DNA from: Verrucomicrobiaceae bacterium E54
GTDB lineage: Bacteria > Verrucomicrobiota > Verrucomicrobiia > Verrucomicrobiales > Akkermansiaceae
DNA length: 64,000 nucleotides
Assembly (NCBI GenBank): GCA_022548915.1
Contig: JAKZES010000002.1
Coordinates: 1 to 64,000, forward strand
Direction of reading: 5' to 3'
In this document: positions 1-7,531 of the stretch, one piece after another
Position numbering within the stretch: the stretch's first letter is position 1
Layout of the letters: each line of letters begins with the position of its first letter
Program-made: the position numbers and the translations under genes
Notes under the pieces: model-generated
What the model was told of the DNA's origin: nothing
The model's input: only the letters and a program-made list of their open reading frames with translations
Databases searched by the model: none

Positions 1-57
1 GCTCGTCTCGGGAGGACTCAGACTCTCACTGGTTGGTTTCATGTAGGTGCACGCGCA

Positions 58-219
58 CGAGTGGCGCTTTCCAAGCGCCATACCGGGGCATGGCGGCATT
101 CCTGCCGCGTTGGAAGGCAGGCCCTACCCTCCCGGTTCAAATCCGAACCTGGAAGACCTCCCACCACCGCGACCTGGAGGTCGCCACGCCCCGGCATGGC
201 GCTTGGAGAGCGGCACTCC
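58..219. repeat. REP/BIME-like inverted repeat
   Basis: Arm 58-95 pairs with arm 182-219 over about 38 bp with a few mismatches. The left arm holds its own hairpin, TGGCGCTT and AAGCGCCA around a TCC loop. Read inward from the right end on the minus strand the unit begins GGAG, the foot typical of REP units. The right arm ends 1 nt before the stop codon of the DUF420 gene. I infer an intergenic palindromic element of unknown function. The rest of 1-220 shows no gene. Confidence 0.7.
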
Positions 220-220
220 C

Positions 221-781
221 TCAATAATACGGCCGCAGCATCCAGTAGCAGACCGGACCGGTCACCGCGACGTAGAGCCACAGCGGAAAGACCCAGCGGG
301 CCAGCTTGCGATGCGCCGCAAAGCGGTTCGTCCACGCCGCGACGAAGGTGAAGAGGATGAAGGGAAAGCTGACCGCCGCGGTGAGGATGTGGGTCAGCAG
401 CAAGACCAGGTAAAAACCCCGCATCGGCCCGTCCTCGGGATAGCGGGTCGGGTCGTTGGTCAGGTGGTAGGCGACGTAGGAGAAGAGGAAGAGCACCGAG
501 AGCACCATCGCGAACATCATCGCCGCCCGGTGCAGCGCCACCTTGCCCTGCTTGATGAAGACGAAGGCCGCGATCAGCACCACGGCACCGAGCGCATTCA
601 CCGTGGCGTGAAATGGCGGCAGCATGGAAGTATCCCAGCCCTTGGGAAGGTCCAGCCGCACCCGCTGCATCACACCGACCAGCAGCAGGACGGCCGCCGA
701 AACGATCCACGCCACCACGCGCAGCTTCGCCGCGAGTTCCTCCTTCGCCGGCCGCGCCAGCCATTTCTCGCGCTCGCTCAT
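221..781 (-). CDS. DUF420 membrane protein, cytochrome oxidase assembly
   Basis: 186 residues with about five hydrophobic segments, matching the DUF420 (YozB/CtaM-like) family of small inner-membrane proteins encoded beside haem-copper oxidase genes. Conserved-looking histidines include PFHATVNALG near residue 57, LHRAAM, YVAYHLTNDPTRYP and LLTHILTA, which suggests a haem- or copper-handling role. Its start overlaps the stop of the upstream Sco-like gene by 4 bp (ATGA), so the two are translationally coupled. It is the last gene of a four-gene minus-strand operon with ctaB. The precise biochemical role is not established for the family; the assembly role is inferred from context. Confidence 0.85.
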   Translation of the reverse strand: MSEREKWLARPAKEELAAKLRVVAWIVSAAVLLLVGVMQRVRLDLPKGWDTSMLPPFHATVNALGAVVLIAAFVFIKQGKVALHRAAMMFAMVLSVLFLFSYVAYHLTNDPTRYPEDGPMRGFYLVLLLTHILTAAVSFPFILFTFVAAWTNRFAAHRKLARWVFPLWLYVAVTGPVCYWMLRPYY

Positions 782-1473
782 TTTCCGAGTTCCTTGCGGA
801 TGCGCTCGTAGAGTTCGTGCTTCTCGCGCTCGTAGCGGGTCGCGTCCACCTTGCGTCCCTCCTCCGAGGCCGCACTCGCCAGCGGGTACTTGCCGGCCAC
901 GTTCATCTCCTTGTCGATCAAGAGCAGGTCGAGGTCGTGCGCGTAACGGCCGTTCGAGGCGATGTCCACCTCGTCGGTCCGCTCGCGGATCTTGAAGAAC
1001 CGCAGCTCCTCCTCGAGGAAGCGGTGGATCTCGGCCTGGTCATCCGTTCTCGTGAACCACCAGTTCGAGGCATCCGCCCCGAGGGTCTCGGCGTAGGCCG
1101 CCAGTTCCTCGACGCCGTCGGTGTCCGGATCCACCGAGATGCAAAGCATCCGGAAATCGGGATCGTCGCCGAAAGTCTCGTAGAGTTCCAGCAGGTCGCG
1201 GCCGTTGCGGATCGCGCATTTCGGGCAGACGGCGAAGAACTGTGCCAGCACGGTCACCTTGCCTTTCAGATCGCTCAGCCTGACCGGCTCACCGTCCTGG
1301 CGCGTCATCTCCAGATCGGCCTCGATCGGAAACAGGGTCTCGGGCACCTCGCGACCGACGTCGATGGCAACGGGCGTTTCCGGAACGGTGCCGGCGACCT
1401 TGATGAAAAAGGCGACCATCGCCACCGAGGCGACGACTACAAAGGCATAGATGGCAACAACTTTGGATTTCAT
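778..1473 (-). CDS. Sco1/SenC-like thioredoxin-fold copper chaperone
   Basis: 231 residues. One N-terminal membrane anchor (residues 5-25) is followed by a thioredoxin-like domain facing the periplasm. The motif FFAVCPKC (Cys83, Cys86) sits where Sco proteins have CxxxC, and a downstream YAHDLDLLLID matches the Sco histidine region, so copper delivery to cytochrome oxidase or thiol reduction is likely. The spacing is CxxC rather than CxxxC, which is thioredoxin-like. The ATG at 1473 was chosen because it overlaps the upstream stop as ATGA and puts the anchor at the N-terminus; an in-frame upstream extension to 1587 lies wholly inside the preceding gene. Middle of the ctaB operon. Confidence 0.85.
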   Translation of the reverse strand: MKSKVVAIYAFVVVASVAMVAFFIKVAGTVPETPVAIDVGREVPETLFPIEADLEMTRQDGEPVRLSDLKGKVTVLAQFFAVCPKCAIRNGRDLLELYETFGDDPDFRMLCISVDPDTDGVEELAAYAETLGADASNWWFTRTDDQAEIHRFLEEELRFFKIRERTDEVDIASNGRYAHDLDLLLIDKEMNVAGKYPLASAASEEGRKVDATRYEREKHELYERIRKELGK

Positions 1474-2264
1474 GTCGGATCCTCGGCGGGAGTGGCGAGC
1501 AGTTCGTCGATCGTGTCGATGAGCATCTCTTCCATCGTCTCGACATTGGTTTTGTCCAGACCTTCCGACCGGCCTTCGGCGTCCCATTCGGCCGCTTCCT
1601 CGAAGTCGAGGCGCACCGGATTCCGGTAGTTCAGCTCACGGCCGTTCGGCTTGCGGGCCCGAACCGTCGGCTGCCGCACGTGACGGTCGCGGTCGACCAC
1701 GATGATGGACGTGTCGTAGTTCCACTTGCCGTCACTTTTCTCGGGCATGATGCCGGCCTGGAGGACGTTCTTGAAGTACTTGTGCACGCTTTCCTCGCGC
1801 GCTCCCGCCAGCCACCAGAAGGGAAGCTCGGCTCCGAGTTCGTCGGCATGCCTGGCCAGTTCGGCCGGAGGCTCGTTCTCCGGATCGAGGGTGATCGTGA
1901 CCAGATGGAAATCGTCGCGGTCGCCATAGCGTTCCTTGAGGTCGAGGAGCACCCGGCGCGTCTCCCGCCAACCTTCCGGCTGCTCGAAGACCACCGGCGC
2001 GATCACGAAGACATCACCGGCGAGGTCGAGCAGGCTCGCTTCGCTCTCGTCCTGACGCCAGAGCTTGAAGTCGTGCTTGTCGGTCCGCAGGCGGGTGATG
2101 AACGCGGGCCGGTCGTCCTCGGCAAGCTTCTCCGCCTTGCGGTTGTAGGCGATCAGCACGCCGATCGATCCGAACACCATGATCCCGACCAGAATCAAGG
2201 CCGTGCGGCGCAACTTCTTTGGGTCGCGCACGGCGGGTTCGAGGTCTTGGGCGGCGTATCTCAT
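1470..2264 (-). CDS. Sco-like paralogue without cysteines
   Basis: 264 residues: a cytoplasmic N-terminus, one membrane anchor (about 22-41), then a Sco/thioredoxin-like domain (DKHDFKLW, FHLVTITLDPENEPPAEL, NYDTSIIVVDRD). The protein contains no cysteine; FVIAPVVF occupies the position of the Sco CxxxC motif, and the Sco histidine is replaced in YDTSIIVVD. It therefore cannot bind copper or do thiol chemistry the usual way. It lies between ctaB (18 bp gap) and the cysteine-bearing Sco gene (ATGA overlap) and may be a partner or scaffold of the active copy. The fold assignment is inferred from similarity to its neighbour. Confidence 0.75.
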   Translation of the reverse strand: MRYAAQDLEPAVRDPKKLRRTALILVGIMVFGSIGVLIAYNRKAEKLAEDDRPAFITRLRTDKHDFKLWRQDESEASLLDLAGDVFVIAPVVFEQPEGWRETRRVLLDLKERYGDRDDFHLVTITLDPENEPPAELARHADELGAELPFWWLAGAREESVHKYFKNVLQAGIMPEKSDGKWNYDTSIIVVDRDRHVRQPTVRARKPNGRELNYRNPVRLDFEEAAEWDAEGRSEGLDKTNVETMEEMLIDTIDELLATPAEDPT

Positions 2265-2282
2265 CGGGCGGCGGAACCTAGA

Positions 2283-3206
2283 CTAGCCCCATGCGAAGGC
2301 AAGCAATCCGAGCTCCAGCGGCAGGTAGAGCAGTGTGAAGAGAAACAATTTCCGGAAGGACCCCCGCTCGCCGTCGCGCATGAAGCGACCGGAAAGCGCG
2401 GCCATCAGAAGGCCGAGCAAAACCCCTCCGCCAAGCGCCACATGCCCGGGGATTCCGGGCGTCCAGCCCGCCAGCCACGGCCACACGGGAAGCGCCGCCA
2501 GCACCAGCGAGAACACCGCGCTCAGCAACCCGCTGCGCCGCCCCTCGACATCGCCATTGCTCCACATCTGGTAGCCGGCCTGCTCGTATTCCTCCCGGCA
2601 CAGCCAGGAGATCGCGACGAAATGCGGCAGCTGCCACAGGAACAGCAGCGCAAACAGGAAAAGCGCCACCCAGTCGAGGCCGTGGCCCGGCACCGCCGTC
2701 CACCCCATCACCGGCGGGATCGCCCCGGGAATCGCCCCGACCAGCGTGTTGGTCGTGCTGTAGCGCTTGAGCGGCGTGTAGATGAAGACGTAGATCGCGA
2801 CCGTCACCGCCGCGAGGATCGCCGGCAGCGGGCCGACCTTGACCGAAAGGTGGATGATGCCCGCCGCCGACAAGATCCAGCCGACGCCGAAGGCGAACAA
2901 GGGGTCCATCCGTCGCGACGGCAGCGGTCGATCGGCGGTGCGGCGCATCCGCGCATCGAGATCGACTTCCATCAACTGGTTGAAGGCCGCCGACCCGAAG
3001 GCCGCGAGCGCCGTGCCGACCAGGGTGTGGACCAGCAGCATCAGATCGAACGCCCCGCCCTTCGAGGCCAGCAGGAAGCCGAAGAAGGTGGTCAGCAGCA
3101 CGAACACATTGAGCCGCACCTTCATGAGAACCATGAGGTCCTTGCGAAGTCCCGGATTCGGGACCTCGGCGGTTTCGACCGGCTCGGCGGTTGGCTCCTC
3201 GCTCAT
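2283..3206 (-). CDS. ctaB: Protoheme IX farnesyltransferase (haem O synthase)
   Basis: 307 residues, polytopic UbiA-family prenyltransferase with about nine membrane segments. The first prenyl-diphosphate motif is visible as NQLMEVDLDARMRRTADRPL, and YTPLKRYSTTNTLVGAIPGA is diagnostic of CtaB/CyoE. It converts haem B to haem O with farnesyl diphosphate for haem-copper oxidases. First gene of the minus-strand operon ctaB, Sco-like, Sco-like, DUF420; oxidase structural genes are not in this window. The region before the start (3207-3320) is shared with a divergent small ORF. Confidence 0.95.
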   Translation of the reverse strand: MSEEPTAEPVETAEVPNPGLRKDLMVLMKVRLNVFVLLTTFFGFLLASKGGAFDLMLLVHTLVGTALAAFGSAAFNQLMEVDLDARMRRTADRPLPSRRMDPLFAFGVGWILSAAGIIHLSVKVGPLPAILAAVTVAIYVFIYTPLKRYSTTNTLVGAIPGAIPPVMGWTAVPGHGLDWVALFLFALLFLWQLPHFVAISWLCREEYEQAGYQMWSNGDVEGRRSGLLSAVFSLVLAALPVWPWLAGWTPGIPGHVALGGGVLLGLLMAALSGRFMRDGERGSFRKLFLFTLLYLPLELGLLAFAWG

Positions 3207-3320
3207 CGCGTCGGCCCGACCATGCCCCTCCCTGCTCCGCGCGCACGCACAAATTTTCAGCCGCTACTCTCCACGGCATCCCTCCTCGCTTCTCCGGAGG
3301 GAGCTGCTACACTTCCCCTC

Positions 3321-3545
3321 GTGGAAACGCCGATCAACCTCGAGGAAACGCCCGGCAAGACCGTCGGACGCCGGCGGCCTCCGGTCGATGCACTTGATCC
3401 GCAAGCGCATCTCAAGGCTGATGCCGAGGCATGGAGACGCGCATTTGGAAACGGAGGGCTGCCGAAAGGAGTCTTCAAGTTCCACTCGCACGAAGAGGCA
3501 GACGAATGGCTATGGAAGATGCTGACCCGGAATCAGGAGAGCTGA
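3321..3545 (+). CDS. Small hypothetical protein, antitoxin-like
   Basis: 74 residues from a GTG start with GGAGGGAG about 18 nt upstream, so the start is uncertain. The C-terminus (PKGVFKFHSHEEADEWLWKM) resembles short proteins often found next to nucleotidyltransferase-type toxins or as orphan antitoxin-like ORFs. No intact partner follows: 3546-3739 has no convincing ORF. It is transcribed divergently from ctaB. The family assignment is from recollection of similar small ORFs and is tentative; the reading frame itself looks coding. Confidence 0.55.
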   Translation: METPINLEETPGKTVGRRRPPVDALDPQAHLKADAEAWRRAFGNGGLPKGVFKFHSHEEADEWLWKMLTRNQES

Positions 3546-3652
3546 TATCGCGCGAGCCAACGGCGGAGGGCCTGGCAATATTGGATTCACCGCTCCCGCG
3601 CCCGCGGGACCAAGAATGCCAAGCTCAACCGATGGGATCTTAAGATTCTCTA

Positions 3653-3680
3653 CCTTTGCGACCTTGGCGTCTTGGCGGTT
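3653..3680 (-). repeat. Lone copy of the GxxExxY-associated repeat
   Basis: Read on the minus strand this 28-bp block is built of units AACCGCCAAG, ACGCCAAG and GTCGCAAAG, the same 8-10-bp-period pattern that forms the inverted ends of the GxxExxY cassette near 44.7-45.2 kb. It lies in the 194-bp gap between the small ORF and the sulfatase. No GxxExxY gene is present here. Nothing else is evident in 3546-3739. Confidence 0.6.
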
Positions 3681-3739
3681 AAATCTTTCGTCACCTGCAA
3701 TCGTCAGGTCGACTCTCAGGGATCGCATAAGATCGCCAC

Positions 3740-5239
3740 TCAGGGATAGTCCTCTCCCAGCAGGCTGCCGAGAACCGACTCCTGCCATTCCGTCAGCTGT
3801 GCCCGGAGCTTCCCCGCCAACTCGGGCTTCCCCTTGGCGAGATCGGACCGCTCGCCGGGATCCTTCACGAGGTCATACAATTCCGCCTCGCCCTCCCGGC
3901 CGCCGCCGATGAAGAGCTTGTAGCGCCCGTCGAGGATCGCCCGGGCCCCGGCGAAATCGCCGTCCCGGATCTCGCTGAAGCGGGAATTGGCGAAGTCGCG
4001 GGTCGGCTTGCCACCCATGAGCTTGACCAGCGGCGTCGTCCCCTTCTGCAGTTCGGGGTCGATGTAGGGTTCGGAGTTGTCCCGCTTGGCGCCGCGAAAG
4101 TCCCAGAAACAAATGGGCTTCCCTCGCTCCTTCATGGTGCCGTCGAGCATCGGGACGAGACTGATGCCATCGAGCGGACGCTCCGGAAGCGGCACGCCCG
4201 CCAGCTCGCAAAGGGTTGGCAGCATGTCGCTGGTCACGGCATTCACCTTGCTCACCTGCGGTTGCTTGATGCGGGCCGGCCACTCGATCACCCCGGGAAC
4301 CCGGGTGCCGCCCTCGTAGATGCTGCCCTTCAGCGCCCGGAAGCGCGACTCGACCAGGCCGCTGGGCGGGATCCCGTTGTCACCGCAGTACCAGAGGATG
4401 GTGTCCTCATGCAGGCCCTCGCTCTTGAGGTGATCGCGCAGCTTGCCGATGGCACGGTCCATCGCGGTGATCTCGGCGAAGCGCTCACGGATCACCTCCT
4501 TCAGCGGCCGCTTCACCCGCTTGCCGGTTTCATTCGAGGTCAGTGCCACCTCGCGCTCCGGAAAATCATCCGGCAGTTCCTCGTAGAGGGCCAGATCCTC
4601 CTCCAGCGCCTGATACGGCTCGTGGGGGGATCCGAACCAGATCACCACCAGGAATGGATCCTCGGTTTTCACGGATCGATCGATGAAACGGATCGCCTCA
4701 TCAACGATCACCTCCGAACCCTCGCCCTCGTAGCGCTTCGGCTCACCCCCGTTTCGCGACAGCACCGGATCGAGTTCGAAAAAGTTGTCGTGCGACAGCC
4801 ACTCGTCGAAGCCCATCGCGCCCGGGTTGGTCGGCGACGACGCCTTCACCGGTCCGACATGCCATTTGCCGAAATGCGCCGTCGCGTAGCCAGCCTTCTT
4901 CAACAGCGAAGCCACCGAGATCTCCTCCGGTCGCAGTGAGCAGCCGGGGTGAAAAGTGCCGTAGCGGTTGGGGTGGCGACCGGTCAGCACGCTGCCCCGG
5001 GTCGGCGAGCAGGAAGGATGCGCCGAATAGAACCGATCCATCCTCAGCCCTTCGGCGGCCATCTTGTCCAAGGTCGGCGTCTTGAGCAGCGGATGCCCGT
5101 TGTAGCCCACCTCTTCCCAACCGTGATCGTCGCCCATCAACAGGACGACGTTGGGCGGTCCGGGGAGTGCGGGCAGAACACTCAGGAAAAAGATGAGGCC
5201 GGGGAGGGCCCCCACGCGGTGGCGATGAATACGGAACAC
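3740..5239 (-). CDS. Secreted sulfatase (arylsulfatase family)
   Basis: 499 residues with an N-terminal hydrophobic signal sequence (residues 9-27). The sulfatase core begins at NVVLLMGDDHGW (metal-binding aspartates). CSPTR at 77-81 is the C-x-P-x-R signature whose cysteine becomes formylglycine, followed by GSVLTGRHPNRYG. Later metal-site regions are HFGKWHVG and CGDNGIPPSG. It would hydrolyse sulfate esters in the periplasm, with sulfated polysaccharide a likely but unproven substrate. It needs an anaerobic or aerobic formylglycine-generating enzyme, not seen here. Followed upstream by the NdpA-like gene, 25 bp away on the same strand. Confidence 0.93.
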   Translation of the reverse strand: MFRIHRHRVGALPGLIFFLSVLPALPGPPNVVLLMGDDHGWEEVGYNGHPLLKTPTLDKMAAEGLRMDRFYSAHPSCSPTRGSVLTGRHPNRYGTFHPGCSLRPEEISVASLLKKAGYATAHFGKWHVGPVKASSPTNPGAMGFDEWLSHDNFFELDPVLSRNGGEPKRYEGEGSEVIVDEAIRFIDRSVKTEDPFLVVIWFGSPHEPYQALEEDLALYEELPDDFPEREVALTSNETGKRVKRPLKEVIRERFAEITAMDRAIGKLRDHLKSEGLHEDTILWYCGDNGIPPSGLVESRFRALKGSIYEGGTRVPGVIEWPARIKQPQVSKVNAVTSDMLPTLCELAGVPLPERPLDGISLVPMLDGTMKERGKPICFWDFRGAKRDNSEPYIDPELQKGTTPLVKLMGGKPTRDFANSRFSEIRDGDFAGARAILDGRYKLFIGGGREGEAELYDLVKDPGERSDLAKGKPELAGKLRAQLTEWQESVLGSLLGEDYP

Positions 5240-5264
5240 GGAAACAGGGGGTGGGTGGTGGGGA

Positions 5265-6332
5265 CTAGAACTCGCTGCGGTAGTAGACCTTCACGAACTT
5301 CATACCCCGATCCTCGTCGTAGCCTTTCTCGATGACCGGCTCGGCGGCATCCAGGGCCTTCGGCTTGATCTTCAGCTCCACGCCGGTGTCCAGGCGCATC
5401 ACGGTCGCCATCAACTTGCGCGCCTTGGCCGCCTCGCGCTTGGCGATCGCAAAGCCGTCCTCGATCTTCAGGCCCTCGTCCTCCTCGGCCAGGCGCCGCT
5501 CTTCGGCGAAGCGGGCCCGTGCCTCCGGCGTGCGCAGCGCCTGCTCCTCGAACGCGGCGAGGCTGAAGTTCTTGTTGCCCTTGAAATAGCCCAGCGCGTC
5601 CTGCGCCGCCTTCTTCCGCTCCCACGGGGCCGGTGCGTCGTCCCCGTCGCCGGGATCGCCCCCGGCCACCGCGTTGACCGCCATTTCCGCCACCCGGCGG
5701 CTCACCAGCGACGGATCGGAAATCGGCACGACCCCGAGAAAATCCCGGACCCAGAAGCGCGATTCGGCGCCGGCCCGGTCGAAGGTCAGCACATAGAAAC
5801 CCTTCGCCCCGAAGTGCTCGAGAATCAGGCAGCCCTTGTCGATCCGCTCGGGGTTGATCCCTTGCTCGGTGTGCAGCTCGAGGTCGTCGCCCCGGGTCGA
5901 GATACTCAGAAACGGGGTGACGCTCTCGGACTTCAGGATGCAGATCGCCCGCTTCCTTTCCCCTTCGCAGGCGATCCCCTCGATCAGGCTCACGCAGAGG
6001 TCCCCCGACTTGATGTTCGGGTGGTTGGACTTCGAATACAGCCGCTGGGCGATCTCGCGGCCCTTGTCCAGCAACGCCTTGTCGTCCTTGAACACCGCCG
6101 CCGCGCAGCCGTTCATCTCGTGCTGCTCGAGCGAGGCGTGGTGGTCGAAGCGATGGCCGATCAGGTTGCGGAACGGCTTGAGGAAGATCGGCGTGAGCAG
6201 CTGCTGGTCCTCGTCCGAAACGGCGAACAGCTGCTTCGATGTCTGCAGCGGTTCCTCCCGCGACGGGTTGCCGACCTTGGCCAGCACCAGTCCCACGATG
6301 CCCGCGTTCTCAAAATCCAAATGCAGATTCAC
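5265..6332 (-). CDS. Nucleoid-associated protein, NdpA/YejK family
   Basis: 355 residues, close to the usual NdpA length of about 335. Recognised by overall similarity to the 37-kDa nucleoid-associated family (PF04245): an N-terminal region with FRNLIGHRFDHHASLEQHEMN, a central CVSLIEGIACEGERKRAICILKSE, and GCLILEHFGAKGFYVLTFDRAG. The C-terminus (270-355) is charged and helical. These proteins bind nucleoid DNA; the exact function is unclear. Divergent from upp across 98 bp that contain a heptamer-hairpin element. Confidence 0.8.
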   Translation of the reverse strand: MNLHLDFENAGIVGLVLAKVGNPSREEPLQTSKQLFAVSDEDQQLLTPIFLKPFRNLIGHRFDHHASLEQHEMNGCAAAVFKDDKALLDKGREIAQRLYSKSNHPNIKSGDLCVSLIEGIACEGERKRAICILKSESVTPFLSISTRGDDLELHTEQGINPERIDKGCLILEHFGAKGFYVLTFDRAGAESRFWVRDFLGVVPISDPSLVSRRVAEMAVNAVAGGDPGDGDDAPAPWERKKAAQDALGYFKGNKNFSLAAFEEQALRTPEARARFAEERRLAEEDEGLKIEDGFAIAKREAAKARKLMATVMRLDTGVELKIKPKALDAAEPVIEKGYDEDRGMKFVKVYYRSEF

Positions 6333-6385
6333 GGCGCTTGGGTAGCCGCTTCCGCGCGCCGCGCAATGCCCAAGTCACCCCTTGG

Positions 6386-6426
6386 CACTTGGAACTTCTC
6401 ACTTGGCACTGCAAGGCGCAGCCTTG
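6386..6426 (+). repeat. Heptamer array plus GCA hairpin before upp
   Basis: Four in-register 7-bp units (CACTTGG, AACTTCT, CACTTGG, CACTGCA) at 6386-6413 run into a 6-bp hairpin with a GCA loop, CAAGGC-GCA-GCCTTG, at 6412-6426. The hairpin ends 4 nt before the upp ATG, with no Shine-Dalgarno sequence between. The same arrangement, including the 4-nt spacing, occurs before the gene at 51572, and a related copy lies inside the U32 peptidase gene. Confidence 0.75.
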
Positions 6427-6430
6427 GGTC

Positions 6431-7048
6431 ATGCTGAAGGTCGTCGATCATCCGCTGATCCAGTCGGAGCTCACCTGCCTGCGGGATCGATCCTGCCCGC
6501 CCCACGCCTTCAGGACGCACGTCCGCCGGATCGCCTCGCTGATGGTCCCCGCCGTAACGGAGAACCTCGAAACCGAACCGGTCCCTTGTGAGACCCCCCT
6601 CGAGGTCACCAGCGGCGCGAGGCTCGTGCGGCCCATCGTGCTCGCTCCCATCCTGCGGGCCGGCATCGGCTTCTTCGACGGCTTTCTCGATCTCCTGCCG
6701 GAGGCCTCGACCGCCCACATCGGCCTCGCCCGCAACGAGGAAACGCTGCGCCCCGAACCCTACTATTTCAAGACCCCGCCGGAACTGCCCGAGGCCGACG
6801 TGCTCGTCCTCGACCCGATGCTGGCCACCGGCGGCTCGGCGGCCGAGGCCATCACCCGGCTCCGCGAGGCCGGTGCCCGGAACCTGATCTTCGCCTGCCT
6901 CGTCGCCGCCCCGGAGGGTGTGGCCACCCTGGAACAGGCGCACCCGGATGTGCCGATCTTCACCGCGGCCCTCGACCGCTGCCTCAACGGCAAGGGCTAC
7001 ATCCTCCCCGGTCTCGGCGACGCCGGGGACCGGATTTTCGGGACGTGA
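6431..7048 (+). CDS. upp: Uracil phosphoribosyltransferase
   Basis: 205 residues, the normal length for Upp. It salvages uracil with PRPP to make UMP in the cytosol. The PRPP-binding loop is VLVLDPMLATGGSA, the N-terminal VVDHPLIQSELTCLRD matches the family opening, and the C-terminal GYILPGLGDAGDRIFGT forms the uracil-binding end. Start ATG at 6431 gives the family N-terminus; the in-frame upstream sequence is repeat DNA. The start is preceded by a hairpin instead of a ribosome-binding site. Monocistronic, divergent from the NdpA-like gene. Confidence 0.95.
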   Translation: MLKVVDHPLIQSELTCLRDRSCPPHAFRTHVRRIASLMVPAVTENLETEPVPCETPLEVTSGARLVRPIVLAPILRAGIGFFDGFLDLLPEASTAHIGLARNEETLRPEPYYFKTPPELPEADVLVLDPMLATGGSAAEAITRLREAGARNLIFACLVAAPEGVATLEQAHPDVPIFTAALDRCLNGKGYILPGLGDAGDRIFGT

Positions 7049-7065
7049 TCCGGCCGCTCGGCGAC

Positions 7066-7479
7066 TCAGCGCACGGCCGCGTCGACACTTGCCTGGTAAG
7101 CCAGGAATTCGTCGAGCGTGATCGAGCCGTTCTTGTTCACATCGGCCTCGTCGAAGGGCACGGCCATGTGCTCGACGGCGGCTGGGTTCGACTGCGCCTC
7201 GGCAAGCGAGACTTCTCCAGCCCCGGCCGGATCGAGGGCCTTGAACTTCTCCGCGGTGCCGCCACCGGCGATGAATTCGGCTTCACTGACCTTTCCGTCG
7301 CCGTTGGAATCCAGGGCCTTGAACCTGGTGGCGATCATGATGTCGGTCGCCTCGTTCCGGGCAAGCAGCCCATCCCCGTCAGCGTCCGCACGCTTGAATG
7401 CCTGCTCGGGCGTGAGCGGAGCGGTCGAAGCGCAGGCGGCGAGCAGAACGGCGGGAATGGCGGCTGGAATGAGTTTCAT
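7066..7479 (-). CDS. EF-hand lipoprotein
   Basis: 137 residues with a lipoprotein signal peptide ending at the lipobox LLAAC (Cys16). Four EF-hand loops can be read: DADGDGLLARNE, DSNGDGKVSEAE, DPAGAGEVSLAE (degenerate) and DVNKNGSITLDE. It probably binds calcium at the envelope surface. Such small EF-hand proteins are frequent in Verrucomicrobiota and Planctomycetota; the specific role is unknown. Convergent with upp, 17 bp away. Confidence 0.88.
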   Translation of the reverse strand: MKLIPAAIPAVLLAACASTAPLTPEQAFKRADADGDGLLARNEATDIMIATRFKALDSNGDGKVSEAEFIAGGGTAEKFKALDPAGAGEVSLAEAQSNPAAVEHMAVPFDEADVNKNGSITLDEFLAYQASVDAAVR

Positions 7480-7531
7480 GATGAAAGTCTCCTAACCAAC
7501 GGCGCCATCGCCGTCGATTTCTTTCTACTTC

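Noticed and set aside
145-175. tRNA-like T-arm (GGTTCAAATCC) near the left end
   Set aside because: The flanking bases give only about three T-stem pairs and no acceptor, D or anticodon arm can be drawn; it lies inside the loop of the palindromic element.
1680-3320. Long plus-strand extension upstream of the small ORF at 3321
   Set aside because: It is antisense to ctaB and the Sco-like gene and shows no domain; only the last 74 codons look coding.
3431-3643. Possible toxin partner for the small ORF at 3321
   Set aside because: The frame overlaps the small ORF, has no recognisable domain and runs into repeat DNA.
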